DNA of 64,000 nt. Source: Diplosphaera chodatii (lineage: Eukaryota > Chlorophyta > Trebouxiophyceae > Prasiolales > Stichococcaceae). Positions 1-16,800 of the stretch are shown piece by piece (the first letter of the stretch is position 1; each line of letters starts with the position of its first letter). The translations under genes were made by a program, and so were the position numbers. Below the pieces are notes generated by a model, which was given only the letters and a program-made list of their open reading frames with translations, was not told the origin of the DNA and did not search any database. Where the stretch lies: assembly GCA_032358165.1 (NCBI GenBank), contig JAALGY010000061.1, positions 1,674,001-1,738,000 on the forward strand, given 5' to 3'.

Positions 1-2553
1 GTGGCTGGCGGCGGGCAGCTTGGCCCACAGGCCGCGCTGCAGGCCCCCCTGCAGCACGTGCAGCACGCGGGCGGCCGCGGTCTCGCAGTCGGCCGCCGTT
101 GCGCCGAGCGGCGCCACGATGCAGGGCATGAAGGCCGCGCCCTCGGGGCCCGCCACCCCCCGCCGCTGCAGCAGCGCCCCCAGCGCCTCCCGCCGCCGGG
201 GCCCCGCCAGCTGGCCGGCCGCTCCAGCGCCGTCTCCGGAGTAGGCCTCCGGGAAGGCGCCCAGCAGCGCGGCCATCGGCGGCAGCCCCGCCGGCACCGG
301 CTTGCTCAGCTTGTCCACGAGGACCACCTCGGCGATGTACTTCGCCCACGACCTGTTCGCATTTTTGGGAAACTCAGACACAACTGGCGCCACATGCACC
401 ACGCAGTGCAGAAGACGATGGTGCCCACGATACGCATATTGGCATGAGCGACAGTCATTGCAGGCACACCAGGGCATGCAGACGACAACCTTGCAGCGCC
501 AGGGCATGTTGGGGGGGAGCTACCTGTCGGCGGCGCCCGAGCGCCAGGGCAGGCGGTGGTAACCCGTCACCTTCTCGCCCTCGGGCTGCGGCTCATCGCC
601 CGCGTGCATCACCCCCAGCATCCAGTTGTTCGCAAGCCGCGCGACTTCAGCACAATACACGAGCCGCTAAGCTGGCGACCTTAGGCAGCTGGCATGATGA
701 GTGTTCATGTGAAGGCAGCAGGCAAGCACTGGGAAGGCACAGCAGCGTCACTGACCTGACAGCGCGTCGCTGAGGTTCATGTCGGCCAGCTTGCCGGCCG
801 GCTGCTGCGAGGGCTGCGCTGCGGCTGTTTTCTGACCGTCCTCCACAGCAGCCTTGGCGTCCTTGTCGGGCGAGCTGGACTGGACGTCCGCCTTGACGGC
901 CATGATCGCAGGCTCTGCCGCTTGCTGCGCCGTGACCGGCAGCACCGGCTGCGCCCCCTTGGACCGGCTGGTGTGCGTGATCTGCCAGCCGCAGGTCAGC
1001 CTGCCCAGGGCGCCGCTCCGCCGCTTGAGCTGCCCTGTGGGCGCGCCCATCGCGAGGAACAGCTGGCACCAGATGAGCTCCAGCAGCCACACCAGCCAGG
1101 TGCCGTACTTGTACACCAGGTACTGGTCCGTCCAGGACCTGCAGCACAGGGAGGCAGTGGATGCTATTTAATAGTGGAGGGCACTTGGGGCGGCAGCGCA
1201 TGGGCACCAGCGAGGTGCGCTAACTGGACGTTCATCGGCTCTCCCAGCACTTTCAACGCACAAGTCACTTTCTGTTCCTCGCCTAGCAAGCTGGCTGAGG
1301 CTAGGACCCACCTCAGGGCGACCAGCAGCAGGCTGGCGATGATGTAGAGCGCCATGACGCTGCAGCAGAAGCGCGAGCGCAGCCGCAGCCCGCCGACGGT
1401 CCACACCACCAGCAGCAGCACCGGCAGCCCGACGCTTGTGGCCACCAGGAAGGCCACGCTGTCGTCCAGACCTGCAGGCGGGCCCGCATGCTGCCTGGGT
1501 CATGGTTGCGTGCGTCGCCACTCGTGCTTCCGGGCTGGAGGCAAACAAACTGTGCCGAACTATGCCTGACACAGCAGGGATTGCCGGCTGACTTGACCAG
1601 ATGCTCGATCATACAGCAAGCAGTTGTAAAGCTGGTGCTTGCGCGCAAATGGTGATAGTTGACACTGGACTTGTGTGCCAAGTACAACAGGGGCTGAAGC
1701 ACGCCCATGGCGAGGACACCAGGCAGCATGCAGTGTGCTTCTGTGGCTCCTTGGCGTGGCTGCCTGTGGTGCTTGGACATGTATCGTTGCCAAAAGTCCA
1801 CCTTGGAGGAAGACGGCCCGCGTGTCGAAGCCGGCTGCCCACAGGCCAACCGCGAAACCCAGGTGTCCGGCCGTAGCCAACAGTGCGACGGCCGACCAGC
1901 ACAGCAGCGCCCACCAGCGGTGGGACTGGCCCGCCTTCGCTTCATTTGCTGCCTGACTCGGGCCCAGTGGGCAGGAGACGCCGAAGCACAGCAGCCCCGC
2001 ACCCGCACACCTGCACCCAGATGGAGATGTTGTTTGAGATGGGTACTGGCAACCGCCTACGGTGGTACTTTGGCAGCGCGGGGCGCCCGGCGGGCGCAGG
2101 CAGCACAGCAGGACTGGTCCCAACTCTGTAACATGGGCTGGCGCACGTGATGGCGACGATGGTGGGCAGGTGCCCGGGCGAGGTAGCGAGCAACAGCACC
2201 GCTGGCAGCTGGCACAGCAGCACCAGCTGCAGCAGCCGCAGCAGCGAGTGGCCGCCCCGGCTGCGGAAGATGACCCGCTGGAAGCCTGCCACAAGGCCAA
2301 CTGCGGGCGGGCAGCAGCGGACGTCAGGCCGTGTGGCATACGTGCAGCAGCTGCCTCAACAGCGGCTCAGGTTCAGCGCTGATCAGCCCAGCCGCGGGCA
2401 AGATCAAGGCGTTGATGCACTGTGTCGGAGGTTGACAGCAGGGGGAGGCGATGCCGCGCACTCCGGTGATGTGCACATGTAGGTCAGCGTGGGTGACTGG
2501 GTGCTACCTGACAACAGAAGCGCCAGGCTGCTGTTGGTAGTGGACCCCTCCAT
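1..2553 (-). CDS. Gene A: N-terminal part of a large membrane protein, unknown family (paralogue of gene B), cut by the left edge
   Basis: Seven exons, read on the minus strand: 2553-2508, 2300-2147, 2010-1802, 1471-1312, 1138-756, 644-524 and 352-1. They stay in phase and give 475 codons before the edge. The start ATG at 2553 begins MEGSTTNSSLALLLS, which parallels the start of gene B at 50935. Hydrophobic segments occupy about the first 230 residues, followed by an Ala/Gln-rich linker and a soluble region (ARLANNWMLGVMH, YHRLPWRSG). Exons 4 and 6 have exactly the lengths (160 and 121 nt) of gene B exons 2 and 4. The first 409 coding nt are split by two introns that gene B lacks. I do not recognise the family and assign no function. 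The gene diverges from the NIDO gene across 2554-3413. Confidence 0.75.
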
Positions 2554-3413
2554 GGCGGCGTGTGTGCCGTGTTGGGCCTAGCTTGGTGTTAGATAGACGA
2601 TAATCACGGCAGCGGCCAGGTCGCCCAAGCAGATGAGACGAGCACTGCCTCGCCTACACCCTACAAGTCGCGGTACCGCTCTCCAGAGGTCAAGGTGCAC
2701 GTGCCAGGTGCAGCGCCGGTTTAACGCGTCTTTGCACACACAACTGTCCTTTGACAGCTCTAGGTTGCTCATTGCATGCATATGAGCAGTCTGTCTGGCC
2801 CCAAGGCAAGAAGAGAGCTGGTTTGAGTGCCCCTTTAGGTCCACGTCAGCCTGACTCAGCACATCCCCCAACGCATGTCAAGTGCACGACTATCCGCGGA
2901 CTTATCCGCAGCTGGACTCCACTCCTCACTTTGCGCTGCACACTTATCTTCACATTCTCCGGCTGCCGCCGCAGCACAACTTTTCACCTTGCACATCCCG
3001 CACCGTTTGCCCAACACATCCCGCACCGTCCTGGACACCCCGCCACGCTGCTTGGAGCCCACTACGCCTCTATCGTCCAAGGTAGGTCATGGAAATGTCT
3101 GCACAGATTACACCTAGCTCACCTGCTGTCTGGTCGCGACCAGCCGCGTGCTGCTGCTGCACCCAAGGTGCCGTTGTCGCTCAGATAGGGCGGGTTCCAG
3201 GCAAACGTGCTGTGCCCATAGGGTCAGCTAAGCACTGCGTCGACTACGAGTCGTCTCTGAGACCACCTAGCAGTGCTGCGTTCCCTGGCGATACCAGTGC
3301 ACACTCGCCAGACTGCATGCCAGCAGCTGGCCTGTTGTTGAACGATTTGCCACGCTGCAGCTTGACTTGGCCGTGTGAGCAGGCTGCGGTGGTTTCGCAG
3401 GTTCCCACACACC
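2554..3413. promoter_or_regulatory. Divergent intergenic region between gene A and the NIDO gene
   Basis: These 860 bp separate two outward-facing start codons and must hold both promoters and 5' leaders. I see no convincing TATA box or ORF. A 15-nt direct repeat (CACATCCCGCACCGT) occurs at 2992-3006 and 3015-3029, 23 bp apart, and could be a factor-binding site. That function is inference only. Confidence 0.5.
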
Positions 3414-6012
3414 ATGGGCCCGCTGGCGCGGCGCAGCGCGCTGGCGGTGTTCTGCGCCACTGTGCTGCTGCAGTGCGGTGCCGCGGCAGCAGGGGCGACA
3501 TGGCCAGCCAGCGCCTTCCCGTTCGGCGACGACATTGACAGTCTGATCGACAACGGAGACGACGTTGGTGTTCCGGTGCGTCTCTGCCTTCGCCTGATGG
3601 GTTGAGTCACCCCCTGCCTGCAGCCCAGCCCCTGGATGCGTGCTGTGGTGTGCTTTTCCGGAGTTGTGCCCGCCAGCTGTGTGCGCTGACTAATGGTGGT
3701 CACTGCAGATGGGTGCCCCGGACCCTGCCGCCATGTTCCTCAAGTCGCCGCGCTCATCGGTCTATGTCTCCAGCAACGGTGTGCATGCTGCTGCCGTGCA
3801 TGTGCCAGTGGTCATCGTGCCGCAGTGCCATGCCGGTGTTCACCGCTGGCCGGCACTTGTTGCTGCCACCAGCTACCTGCCCCAAATTCTGCTGTTGGGA
3901 GCAGGAAGCAGGACGTGCACCTATGTGCTAAATCAACCTCGCATTCTCCTACTCTGTGCAGGGTACATCACCTTCGATGAATCCCTGTACCCCTGGGACC
4001 CTACCGGCTTTGGAACCGACGGCATCAGCATGGTGCGCAGCAGCGCCCAGCAGCACACTCAAAATACCCTGGTGGCACTGCACGTATACCAACTGGTTGC
4101 CAGGCAGCAGCTTCGACGGTGCTCAAACGCCACCTGCGTGCTCTGGCTGCTGGCAAGGCTGTAGGACACCCCACCTCCGCTGCTGCCCTGCCATTGACCC
4201 CGGTCTCACATCCTCCTGCGCAGATCGCGCCGTTCTACAGCGACGTGACCCTTGACTACCCCACCTCCGATGACCGCCCCGCCGGCGGCCAGCTGTACTG
4301 GCGCATGTCCACCGACGGCCCAGACATCGCCGCAGCATCCGCCCAGATCCAGGCCACGTTCCCGGCGACCGCTGCCGGCTTCGTGCCAACTGGCGTCATC
4401 GTGACCACCTGGTGCGCTCAGCACCGCGCTGCTTGATGTTTCCTGTAATCCATGAAGCCACTCAGCGGCTGCCGATGGCGGCACTACCTGCTGGCTGTGA
4501 CGGGCTCACAGCAGGCCCTGTGGCGAAGTGCAACAGGGCGAGTAATTGAGCGGCACTCCACGGTTAATGCACAGCAACGCAGAAAGCACCTGAGCTGCGG
4601 TCTGTGACACCATCTGACATCTTTTGCCTTACTGAACGCAGGGACAGAGTGTGGGCGTCCAACCCGGGCGCAGCCCCCATGCAGAACTCCTACCAGGCTG
4701 TGGTGGCGTGGGACACGACGCGCACCTATGTGCTGTTCTTCTACCCGTCTCCTGACGGCCTGGCGTGGGACCAGGGCGGCTACCAGACCGGGCCTGCTGC
4801 CATGGTGCGACACACACCTTGCATCACAGCTGTGCTGCCAAGCATCATCAGCTCTGTCATGCCACGCTCGGCTGCAGTGTGGGAGGTGTTGTGCCGGATG
4901 TCTGCTGCTGCGTCTGAGCACTGTGGGGACATGTTTCTGCAGGGCTTTGCTGACGGCACCTCAACGCCGTACGAGATGGCGGGCAGCCGCACAGCCGGCG
5001 GCATGGCTGGCCTCATGACCGGCACCAACGTGGCCCAGCCCGGCGCCTGGTACGTGTTTGCAGAGCGCCTGCTTGAGCAACACCCTGTCGACCATTCCCC
5101 TGCTGTGCTGCTTGCTATGCTCCTGTGTTGTGAAGCGCTCAGGAGCCATGTAGCACCACAAGTGGCCTCCACGCAGTCTACAGGGAACCTACTGTCCCGC
5201 CACCCCTGTCTGACGCGCGGTGACATGTGTGCACATGCAGGTACTACCAGTGTGACGGCGACGTCACTCCAGGGTCCCCTCCTGTCTACGCACCGCCTGC
5301 CCCGCCCCCCTCTCCACCCCCGTCACCGCCGCCAAACCCCCCTCCCTCCCCGCCGCCATCACCGCCGCCAGCCCCGCCCCCATCACCTCCCCCCTCCCCG
5401 CCGCCGCAGCCGCCCCCATCACCTCCCCCTTCCCCGCCGCCGCAGCCGCCGCCCTCGCCGCCCCCGGCACCGCCCCCGTCCCCTCCGCCGCAGCCACCCC
5501 CCTCACCGCCTCCCGCGCCACCTCCCTCCCCTCCGCCTCAGCCACCCCCCTCGCCGCCGCCATCACCCCCTCCAGCCCCGCCACCATCCCCGCCTCCCTC
5601 CCCGCCTCCCTCCCCTCCGCCGTCGCCCCCACCAAAGCCGCCGCCGCACCCCCCGCCAGCCAAGAAGCCCCCTCCCCCAGACCTGCGCCTGGTCAAGAAG
5701 CCCCCGCCACCGCTGGTGAAGGTCCCCACAAAGGCCACACCCACCAAGCCCAAGCCGACCAAGCCCAAGCCAACCAAGCCGAAGCCGACCAAGCCGCGGC
5801 CCACCAAGCCGAAGCCCACCAAGCCAAAGCCCACCAAGCCAAAGCCCACCAAGCCGCGGCCAACCAAGAAGCGGCCGACCAAGAAGCGGCCGACCAAGCG
5901 GCGCCCCACCAGACGCCCCAAGCCGACCAGGAAGCGGCCGACCAAGCGCCGGCCGACCAAGCGCAAGCCCACCCCGAAGAAGCGGCCGACCCACAGGAAG
6001 ACCTTTGGCTGA
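3414..6012 (+). CDS. Secreted NIDO-domain protein with proline-rich and Lys-Pro-Thr repeat tail
   Basis: Exons 3414-3575, 3709-3778, 3962-4032, 4224-4411, 4642-4804, 4943-5049 and 5241-6012 join in phase to 510 aa. The first about 27 residues ([20 protein letters not shown]...) form a signal peptide. Residues about 40-250 resemble a nidogen (NIDO) extracellular domain: [30 protein letters not shown] short Cys-containing joint (YYQCDGD) follows. Then come about 130 residues of Ser-Pro3/Ala-Pro3/Gln-Pro3 repeats (271-400), typical of algal hydroxyproline-rich wall glycoproteins, and a basic Lys-Pro-Thr repeat tail (417-505). It is probably secreted to the wall or matrix. The strongly cationic end could bind acidic matrix. 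A candidate algal poly(A) signal TGTAA lies at 6615. The NIDO call rests on motifs only. Confidence 0.85.
5292..5659 (+). repeat. Proline-rich (Ser/Ala/Gln-Pro3)n coding repeat
   Basis: A low-complexity CCN-rich tract encodes [16 protein letters not shown] and KPPP units in the NIDO protein. Such units are substrates for prolyl hydroxylation and arabinosylation in green-lineage wall proteins. Its antisense strand gives long spurious Gly/Ala-rich ORFs. Confidence 0.95.
5741..5985 (+). repeat. Lys-Pro-Thr coding repeat (KPTKP units), basic tail
   Basis: Near-perfect repeats of about 15 nt encode KPKPT/KRPT units, with Arg replacing Lys and Pro towards the end. The tract makes the C-terminus of the NIDO protein strongly positive. 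Variation is mostly silent or conservative (Lys/Arg), which suggests selection for charge. Confidence 0.9.
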
Positions 6013-6814
6013 AGGCTCTCTGGAAAGAGCTGAGGCCATGGGCCCACCAGCACTGCCCGCACTGCTCAGGTCGCCGCTGCAGCGCTTGGAGCGGCGCTTC
6101 AAGCTCCGCAGCCGGTCGACAGCCCTTGGTTTCTAGCACAGCACTGCGACGCCTGCGCCACGGCTGGTGCGGGGGGCATGACGGAAGCGCTGCCGCGTCC
6201 AGAGCAGTCCCCCGCACCAGTTGTGTCGCCCGCGGCACGAAGATCGCCTTGAAGAATTCGAAAAGTAGCAGCACTTGCGAAGCACATCCCTGCCATTCTC
6301 ATTCACCTTGCCATTGTGGGCGCTGGCGCAACCTGTGCCATGCCACTGCCCGCTTGCTTCCGCCAGCGGGCAGCGCTGGCCAGTTGTGCAGCGCGCCCAC
6401 ATGGAGGAGCAGCAGCCTCCAGCTACTGCCTTTCCCGCCCATCAGTATGAGCAGTGGTTTTGGTATGTTGATCTCGCAGCTAGACAGTGTAGCGACGGCG
6501 CGCGTACTGCCGCCAATCTTGTCACATTGCACAGAGGTTTCATTGGTACCTGCACTGATCCCTGTCGCGCTTGGTTTCTTGCTGATCAGTTGATACAACT
6601 CCGATCAGTGTCGCTGTAAGTGTACTGTGATCAGCCCAGACATCTTGTGACACCACACGTAGCACAGCTCAGAGCCTCCGACCACATACACGCACTGCAC
6701 CACAGCACCACCTACGCCAGCTTATCCTCTAGCTCAAGAGCAGGTGTTTTGATAATGGACCATCGCCTCCAGGCACAGCGTTCATGCTGTGCTATGTGAC
6801 CTGAAGATGACTGT

Positions 6815-6849
6815 TAGGTTGTCAAGGCTCGACTAGACAACCGAACCTA
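6815..6849. repeat. Imperfect inverted repeat (hairpin)
   Basis: TAGGTTGTC at 6815-6823 faces GACAACC at 6836-6842, with GAACCTA at 6843-6849 extending the pairing. The result is a stem of up to about 13 bp with one interruption and a 12-nt loop. Role unknown. Confidence 0.5.
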
Positions 6850-7201
6850 TAGGGAAGCTCACCCTGTACCGTCTCACCAGGGTACCGTCGCGCCATCTTA
6901 CCATCGTGCACACAATGTATCACGAGGTCATGTATGTCGCCCTCTTCGCTCCAGCTTTATCAATAAATCTTTTATCCCGTGCTCATACCATTCCTCTGCA
7001 GGGTAAGTTGAGCAGTGGCGGGCAAGGCTGAAGCCGCGCCACCGCAAGCCCTCAACACTAAGCGCCTCGACTGCACAGCCGCCGCATACATTGCAGTCCC
7101 TTGCCATAAGACATGTTCCATCAAAAGGCATTGCTGCTGTGAATCAGTGCTTGTATTGTGCTCCACGGCTGAACTGCACCTTGCAGCGCGCGTCCTGCAT
7201 C

Positions 7202-7228
7202 AGTGTCTACACTTCGTGTGTAGACACT
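7202..7228. repeat. Perfect 11-bp inverted repeat with 5-nt loop
   Basis: AGTGTCTACAC (7202-7212) and GTGTAGACACT (7218-7228) are exact reverse complements around the loop TTCGT. It lies in non-coding DNA about 930 bp before GFAT copy 1. It could be a structured RNA element or a palindromic protein site; neither can be shown here. Confidence 0.7.
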
Positions 7229-8161
7229 CCATGCCCCAGAGGTACCCCGTCCGGCAACCCTCAAGCTCGGCCGATCGAGTCAGGATACCGCCCAACGAAC
7301 CACACACACTCGTTCTATCTGCGCCTATCCTGTTGCACCCTGCTTCGCTGCAACACCTTGCATGCACCCTGCTGCGCAGCGAACTGCCAAAGCCCAGCGG
7401 CCCTCACGCCACCACCGGCCATCACGGGACTTGACCTTCTGCTTCCGCAACAGGTAGGCGCCCAAGGCTGCGTATGAATCTTCTCGCTGGCAGTTCAAGC
7501 GCACGGCCCTCAGCCGGTGCAGATGGGCAACCTCGGATATAGGGAGCAGTTGTCGAGCAAGCAAGGTGCATGGCGTCTTTCCCGGCAAAATGGCCCCTTC
7601 GCGGCGACGAGAGCGACTAGAACACCTTGTGTGCCTAATAATAACTGGTGGGACACGGCATAGGCCCAGTTGCCCGTCGAGGTGTCGCCCAGTCGTGCTT
7701 AGCAGCTTGCCCTGTCAGCCAGTCGCGACCATACCAAAATACGGACGTGTGCACAGTACTGATGCCATCGCACCGCTTGAATACTGGACAAACTGCACTG
7801 AAGGACTTGCACTGTCCCTACCTGCTCGCGCTGACTAGATTCGCAGCACAGACAGCAACAATTGAACAGCTAGCTGCAGGTTGATGCAGGTAGTTCCGCT
7901 GTGATGGCCATAGGTTGCGCACAGCAGCGTGGTCATGGCTTCCATGCAAGGCACATAACAGTCGTGACGAAGGCCAGCAGCAAGTGCTTCAGAACTGCTG
8001 ACCCCGCCCAGCATGTCGGCTCGAGGGTGCCCGCAACTGACCTGCCATGTAGGCCACCAGCTCAGCCCGCTGGTGCCGAAGCTTTCTATTACATCCGAAA
8101 GCCTCGTCAAAGCTTGCTCGCGATGTGCAGGCGCTGATCCTGGTGGCGCAGGCGGGGCAAG

Positions 8162-13071
<4,910 letters not shown>

Positions 13072-13886
13072 CTGCCGAAAGTAGGTGTGCGCACATCTGC
13101 GCTCACACAATCTGCGAGGCACAACCCACCAGTCCTACGACATGCACGTCCTGATTTGGTTAACAAGGTCTAGCAGGTTGGTTGGCGCCGATCAACCTGC
13201 ACCATTGTTGGTGAGGCTCGCACACTTGGGTGTTGCTTTGGCAAGGTTTGTTGTCATTGTTCAGTGCCGGGAGAGTTGCACCGGGTCTGTGTGTAGGCAT
13301 GCTTGCTCATTTAGATGTCGTAATGACCTGAACTGCATCGTATGGGGTAGGCTGTGATTCGGGTGCCTCATTGTTTGGTTTCCACGGGTACTGCAAAAGA
13401 ATAACAGCAGGCGCAACTGGAAAAGCTCAAAGGTGTTCTTGGCGCTGCAAAACCAGCAAAACCACATCTGAGTACGCAGGTCCGCAGGGATCACGCCTGC
13501 CGCAGCAACGGCAGAGCATGCCGCTGAGCAGATAGCTAGTAATGTGTTGCTATGCTCTAGCAAACGATTGTGGTGTTGTTCGGTTCCCAATGCTTTTGTC
13601 GCAGCCAGGCTGGCATCATCTAGAAACCATTCTGCCAGCCTGGTGCGAACTCCCGGGCTATGCTGCTGCTGTCAGCAGCGCATGCAGCATGCAACAAAGC
13701 CTCCGCCGCTTGCCGCTTGCTCTGTTGCCGCATGTGCTGCCGCTGACCAGGCTGATCGGAGAGCGCAGCCAATGTCTGCCAGCTGCCGCCTGGTGGCAGA
13801 CCATGGGGGAGCCCCGTCACCCCATGAGCATCCCAGCTCCGCCCGTGCAATGTGCAGCGGGGCGTCGCCGGTCTTCGGCCTGGTCT
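13072..13886. other. Intergenic region between convergent 3' ends (GFAT copy 1 and the CE18-like gene)
   Basis: These 815 bp must hold both 3' UTRs. Several overlapping ORFs occur, but none has recognisable content or is supported by splice signals. Confidence 0.6.
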
Positions 13887-16800
13887 TCAGGACCAGTTGG
13901 CGCCGGCACCCAGCGTGAGCACCTTGGTGGTGGCGCCCGCCGGCAGGTTCACCGTGTACATGTACGGCTCCTGGCCCATGATCTGCAGAACAGAAACATC
14001 GATACATCAGCATCTGCAGCATCACTTCACCATACCAGCATCCCCCACAACATCCCCCAGCAACACAGATACAGCACCAGTGTCAGCATGTCACAGCTCG
14101 AGCGCCAATGTCTCGTACATCCGTCCTTGCACAGCACTCACCCGAACGTTGGTGTTGGCGCCGCCGACGGGCACCTTGCCGTTCACCATGAAGGGCGCCT
14201 CGCAGTCGCCCGTCGCGGAGCTGATGGTCAGCTGCGACACCGCCTTCGTGCCGTCGTCATACTGCAGCGTGTACTTTGGCGAGCACGCATCCCGCTTGAT
14301 GCGCTTCTGCAGCAACAGCAAGTAGAGAACGTCAGCATACGCACTGCTGGTGACAAGGAGTGCAGTGGTGCTAAGAAGCGAATGTCTTCAGCAACACCAG
14401 CCTTCTCAGGGGATGGACTGCACATGGTGCTTGCCACTGGCACCGGAAAAGGCAGCAGAGCCAGGCTCACCTTTGCGTATGCCAGCTGGTCGTCCAGCTT
14501 CATGGAGATCAGCGGCCAGGAGACCTTGGTGCTGTAGGCGGCCACCACCTTGGAGATCCACTGCTTCAGCAGGCTGCCGTTGGTGGAGCCCGCTGCTTGC
14601 CGGCAGTTGGCCTGTGTTGCAGATGACACACAAAACATCAGCGCCGTGGTGCTGCTGCTGCTGGCAGGTCCTCGAAGTGTGCAGGCTGCAGCAGACACGC
14701 AGTGCATAGCAGGGTACGGTCAGCAGAACTATCAAAGTGCACGCGTGTCTTCACGAAAGCAGCGCACTTGGTGGAACATGTGGCCCTCAGGCCGGAGCGC
14801 AAACATGAGGCGGGACACGCGCAGCGCCTCGCGCGACAGGATGTCGGTCCAGGTCGCCGGCTGCGCAAAGGGCTTGCCGGCGATGCAGCCGCCGGCGCAC
14901 GTGGGGTTGGTTTTGGTGTCGCAGCAGTAGATCTGGTTGTACAGCTGCGTCTCCAGCGCCTCAGTGGAGACGTCGTAGTACACCTCAGTCGGGGAGCGCG
15001 GGATGATGGTGAACCCTGCAAGTGCAGCAGACAGGGTGAGAGGCAAGCCACCTCGTATGTGGTGGCTCACGCTGGCAGCAGGTGGTTAGCGTGCAAGTGC
15101 CGGTGCACAAGGGTGTGTTGTTAGGAGCGCTGCGCACCGTCGATGGTGCCGTTGTCGGCGGCGGAGGTAATCTGCGCCAGCCACGGGTTGGCTTGGTTGC
15201 GGAGGTGGGGCCACGACGAGTCGCCGACGCCAGCGGTGATGCCTGTGTCGACGAGCGCCTGCAGCGCGTCCTTGTTGCGGAAGCCGGAGATGCCGGGCGT
15301 GACCATGGCGGTCTGGGAGAAGCGGTTGAACTTGCCATTGGTGGTGTTCCACGGCGCTGCGGCCAGCTGCAGAGGCGGCACAAGGAGATGCTCAGCTGCG
15401 GGCCTTCGTCGCAGCGGGTGCCAGGTCTCAAGACGCCCATGCGGTTGCCCTCGCGTTGCCGCAGCCAGAGGACGGCATGGCCGGCGCACCTGGTTCAGGC
15501 GGATCTGCTGCACTGCGTCGGCGTAGGTGATGGCGTTCAGGACCTCGTGGTTGAAGGTGTGGTGGCCCAGGAAGTAGGTCAGGCCGGAGGTGCCGAAGGC
15601 GATCTCGGCGTACAGGCCGTCATTCTTCCACGCTGTGGCGTTCCACCAGGAGATGTCTGGCTTCGCTGGCATCAAATCTGTGCCAGTTCCTGCCAGCAGC
15701 AGAAACGTCCTCTTAGTTCAATTCGAGCTGCGGCACTGACAGTAATGCGAATTGGGTGCGCGTGCAGTGTGGTGCAGCAGCAAGCCGGCACCCGGCGTCA
15801 AAACGGTCTTCCAATGGTCAATGAGGCATACCTGGTGGCTTGTAGTAGGTCTGCAGCTGATCCGGCGGCTGGTCGCCAGTCCAGATGTTGTTGTACTCTG
15901 TTGGCTGTGTCTTCTGGATGTAGCCGGCGTTGTTGTACACGAACTCAAGCTGCGCACATGAAGCCAGGCATCAGCCAAGGCTCCACCATCACCCTCAGCA
16001 GCTGCAGCAGTGGAGGCGTGATCAGGACCAGATGGTGTGCCCCTAATCCTGGCCATTGTGCACACAGTTGTCACCTTGATGTTGCTGCCGGCGGGCAGGC
16101 TGGGCACGTTGGCCATGAAGGTGGACATGGCTTTGGAGTCAACGGCGGTCATGCGGTACTCCTTGGTCTCGTCGAATGGCTCGGGCGTGGCCAGGAACAG
16201 GTCGTCGATCTGCAGCAGGAGAGCTCCAGGGGTCTCATTGAGGTACTGACCAAGCGCAGCAGCACAGACTGCTAGCCAGCGTCATGGGTCAAGCGAGGCA
16301 TAGCTTTGATGAGGGGCACTGATCAAAGGCGGACCTGGACGGAGAACAGCGAGTCGCGGGAGCCGGGGATGATGCCGTGCATGCCCCACGCGAAGTACAT
16401 GTGCGCCGTCAGCAGGCAGTCAGAGGAGAAGGCGGCGCAGGGGTAGAAGGTGGTGAACTGCTCGCGGCCGGAGGGGAACTTGGTGGTGACGGCGGTGTAG
16501 CCGGCGGAGTACTCGGAGGGCGACACCACTTGCGACACCGGCTGCAGCACCGAAACGGACGTCAGCGTGGTTGATGACGAGCATAGTTTCAGGAGAGAGA
16601 AATGTTGTGGCCAACAAGTAGAACAGCAACACGGCAGCCGACGGTGCATACCGTGGAGCGGGTGGTATCGGTGATGATGACGGGCGTGGTGTACAGGCCG
16701 GTCAGGTCCATGGGGGCGCCCGACTTGATGCCAGACGCGTTCAGCGGCGCAGACGCCAGCACGGTGGCAGTCACCACGGCGGGCGCAGGGTTGGCGGAGT

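Larger units (their letters stand above)
6013..8161. other. Intergenic region upstream of GFAT copy 1; no gene seen
   Basis: These 2.15 kb lie between the NIDO stop and the GFAT copy 1 start. No ORF here has recognisable protein content or plausible exon structure. It contains a candidate TGTAA poly(A) signal (6615-6619) and two hairpin-forming inverted repeats (6815-6849, 7202-7228). The GFAT copy 1 promoter must be at its right end. Confidence 0.6.

Noticed and set aside
4604..5719. 371-codon ORF rich in Arg, His and Pro
   Set aside because: It is another frame of the proline-rich repeat. The NIDO frame is supported by splice phase on both sides.
5264..6102. Gly/Ala-, Val- and Trp-rich minus-strand ORFs
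   Set aside because: They are the complement of the Ser-Pro3 and Lys-Pro-Thr coding repeats; low complexity explains their length.
7202..7228. Bacterial-type Rho-independent terminator
   Set aside because: The locus is eukaryotic, and no T-run follows this hairpin or the one at 23417.
15082..16275. 397-codon plus-strand ORF
   Set aside because: Lies antisense to CE18-like exons that join in phase and carry family motifs. The ORF crosses those exons and introns alike.
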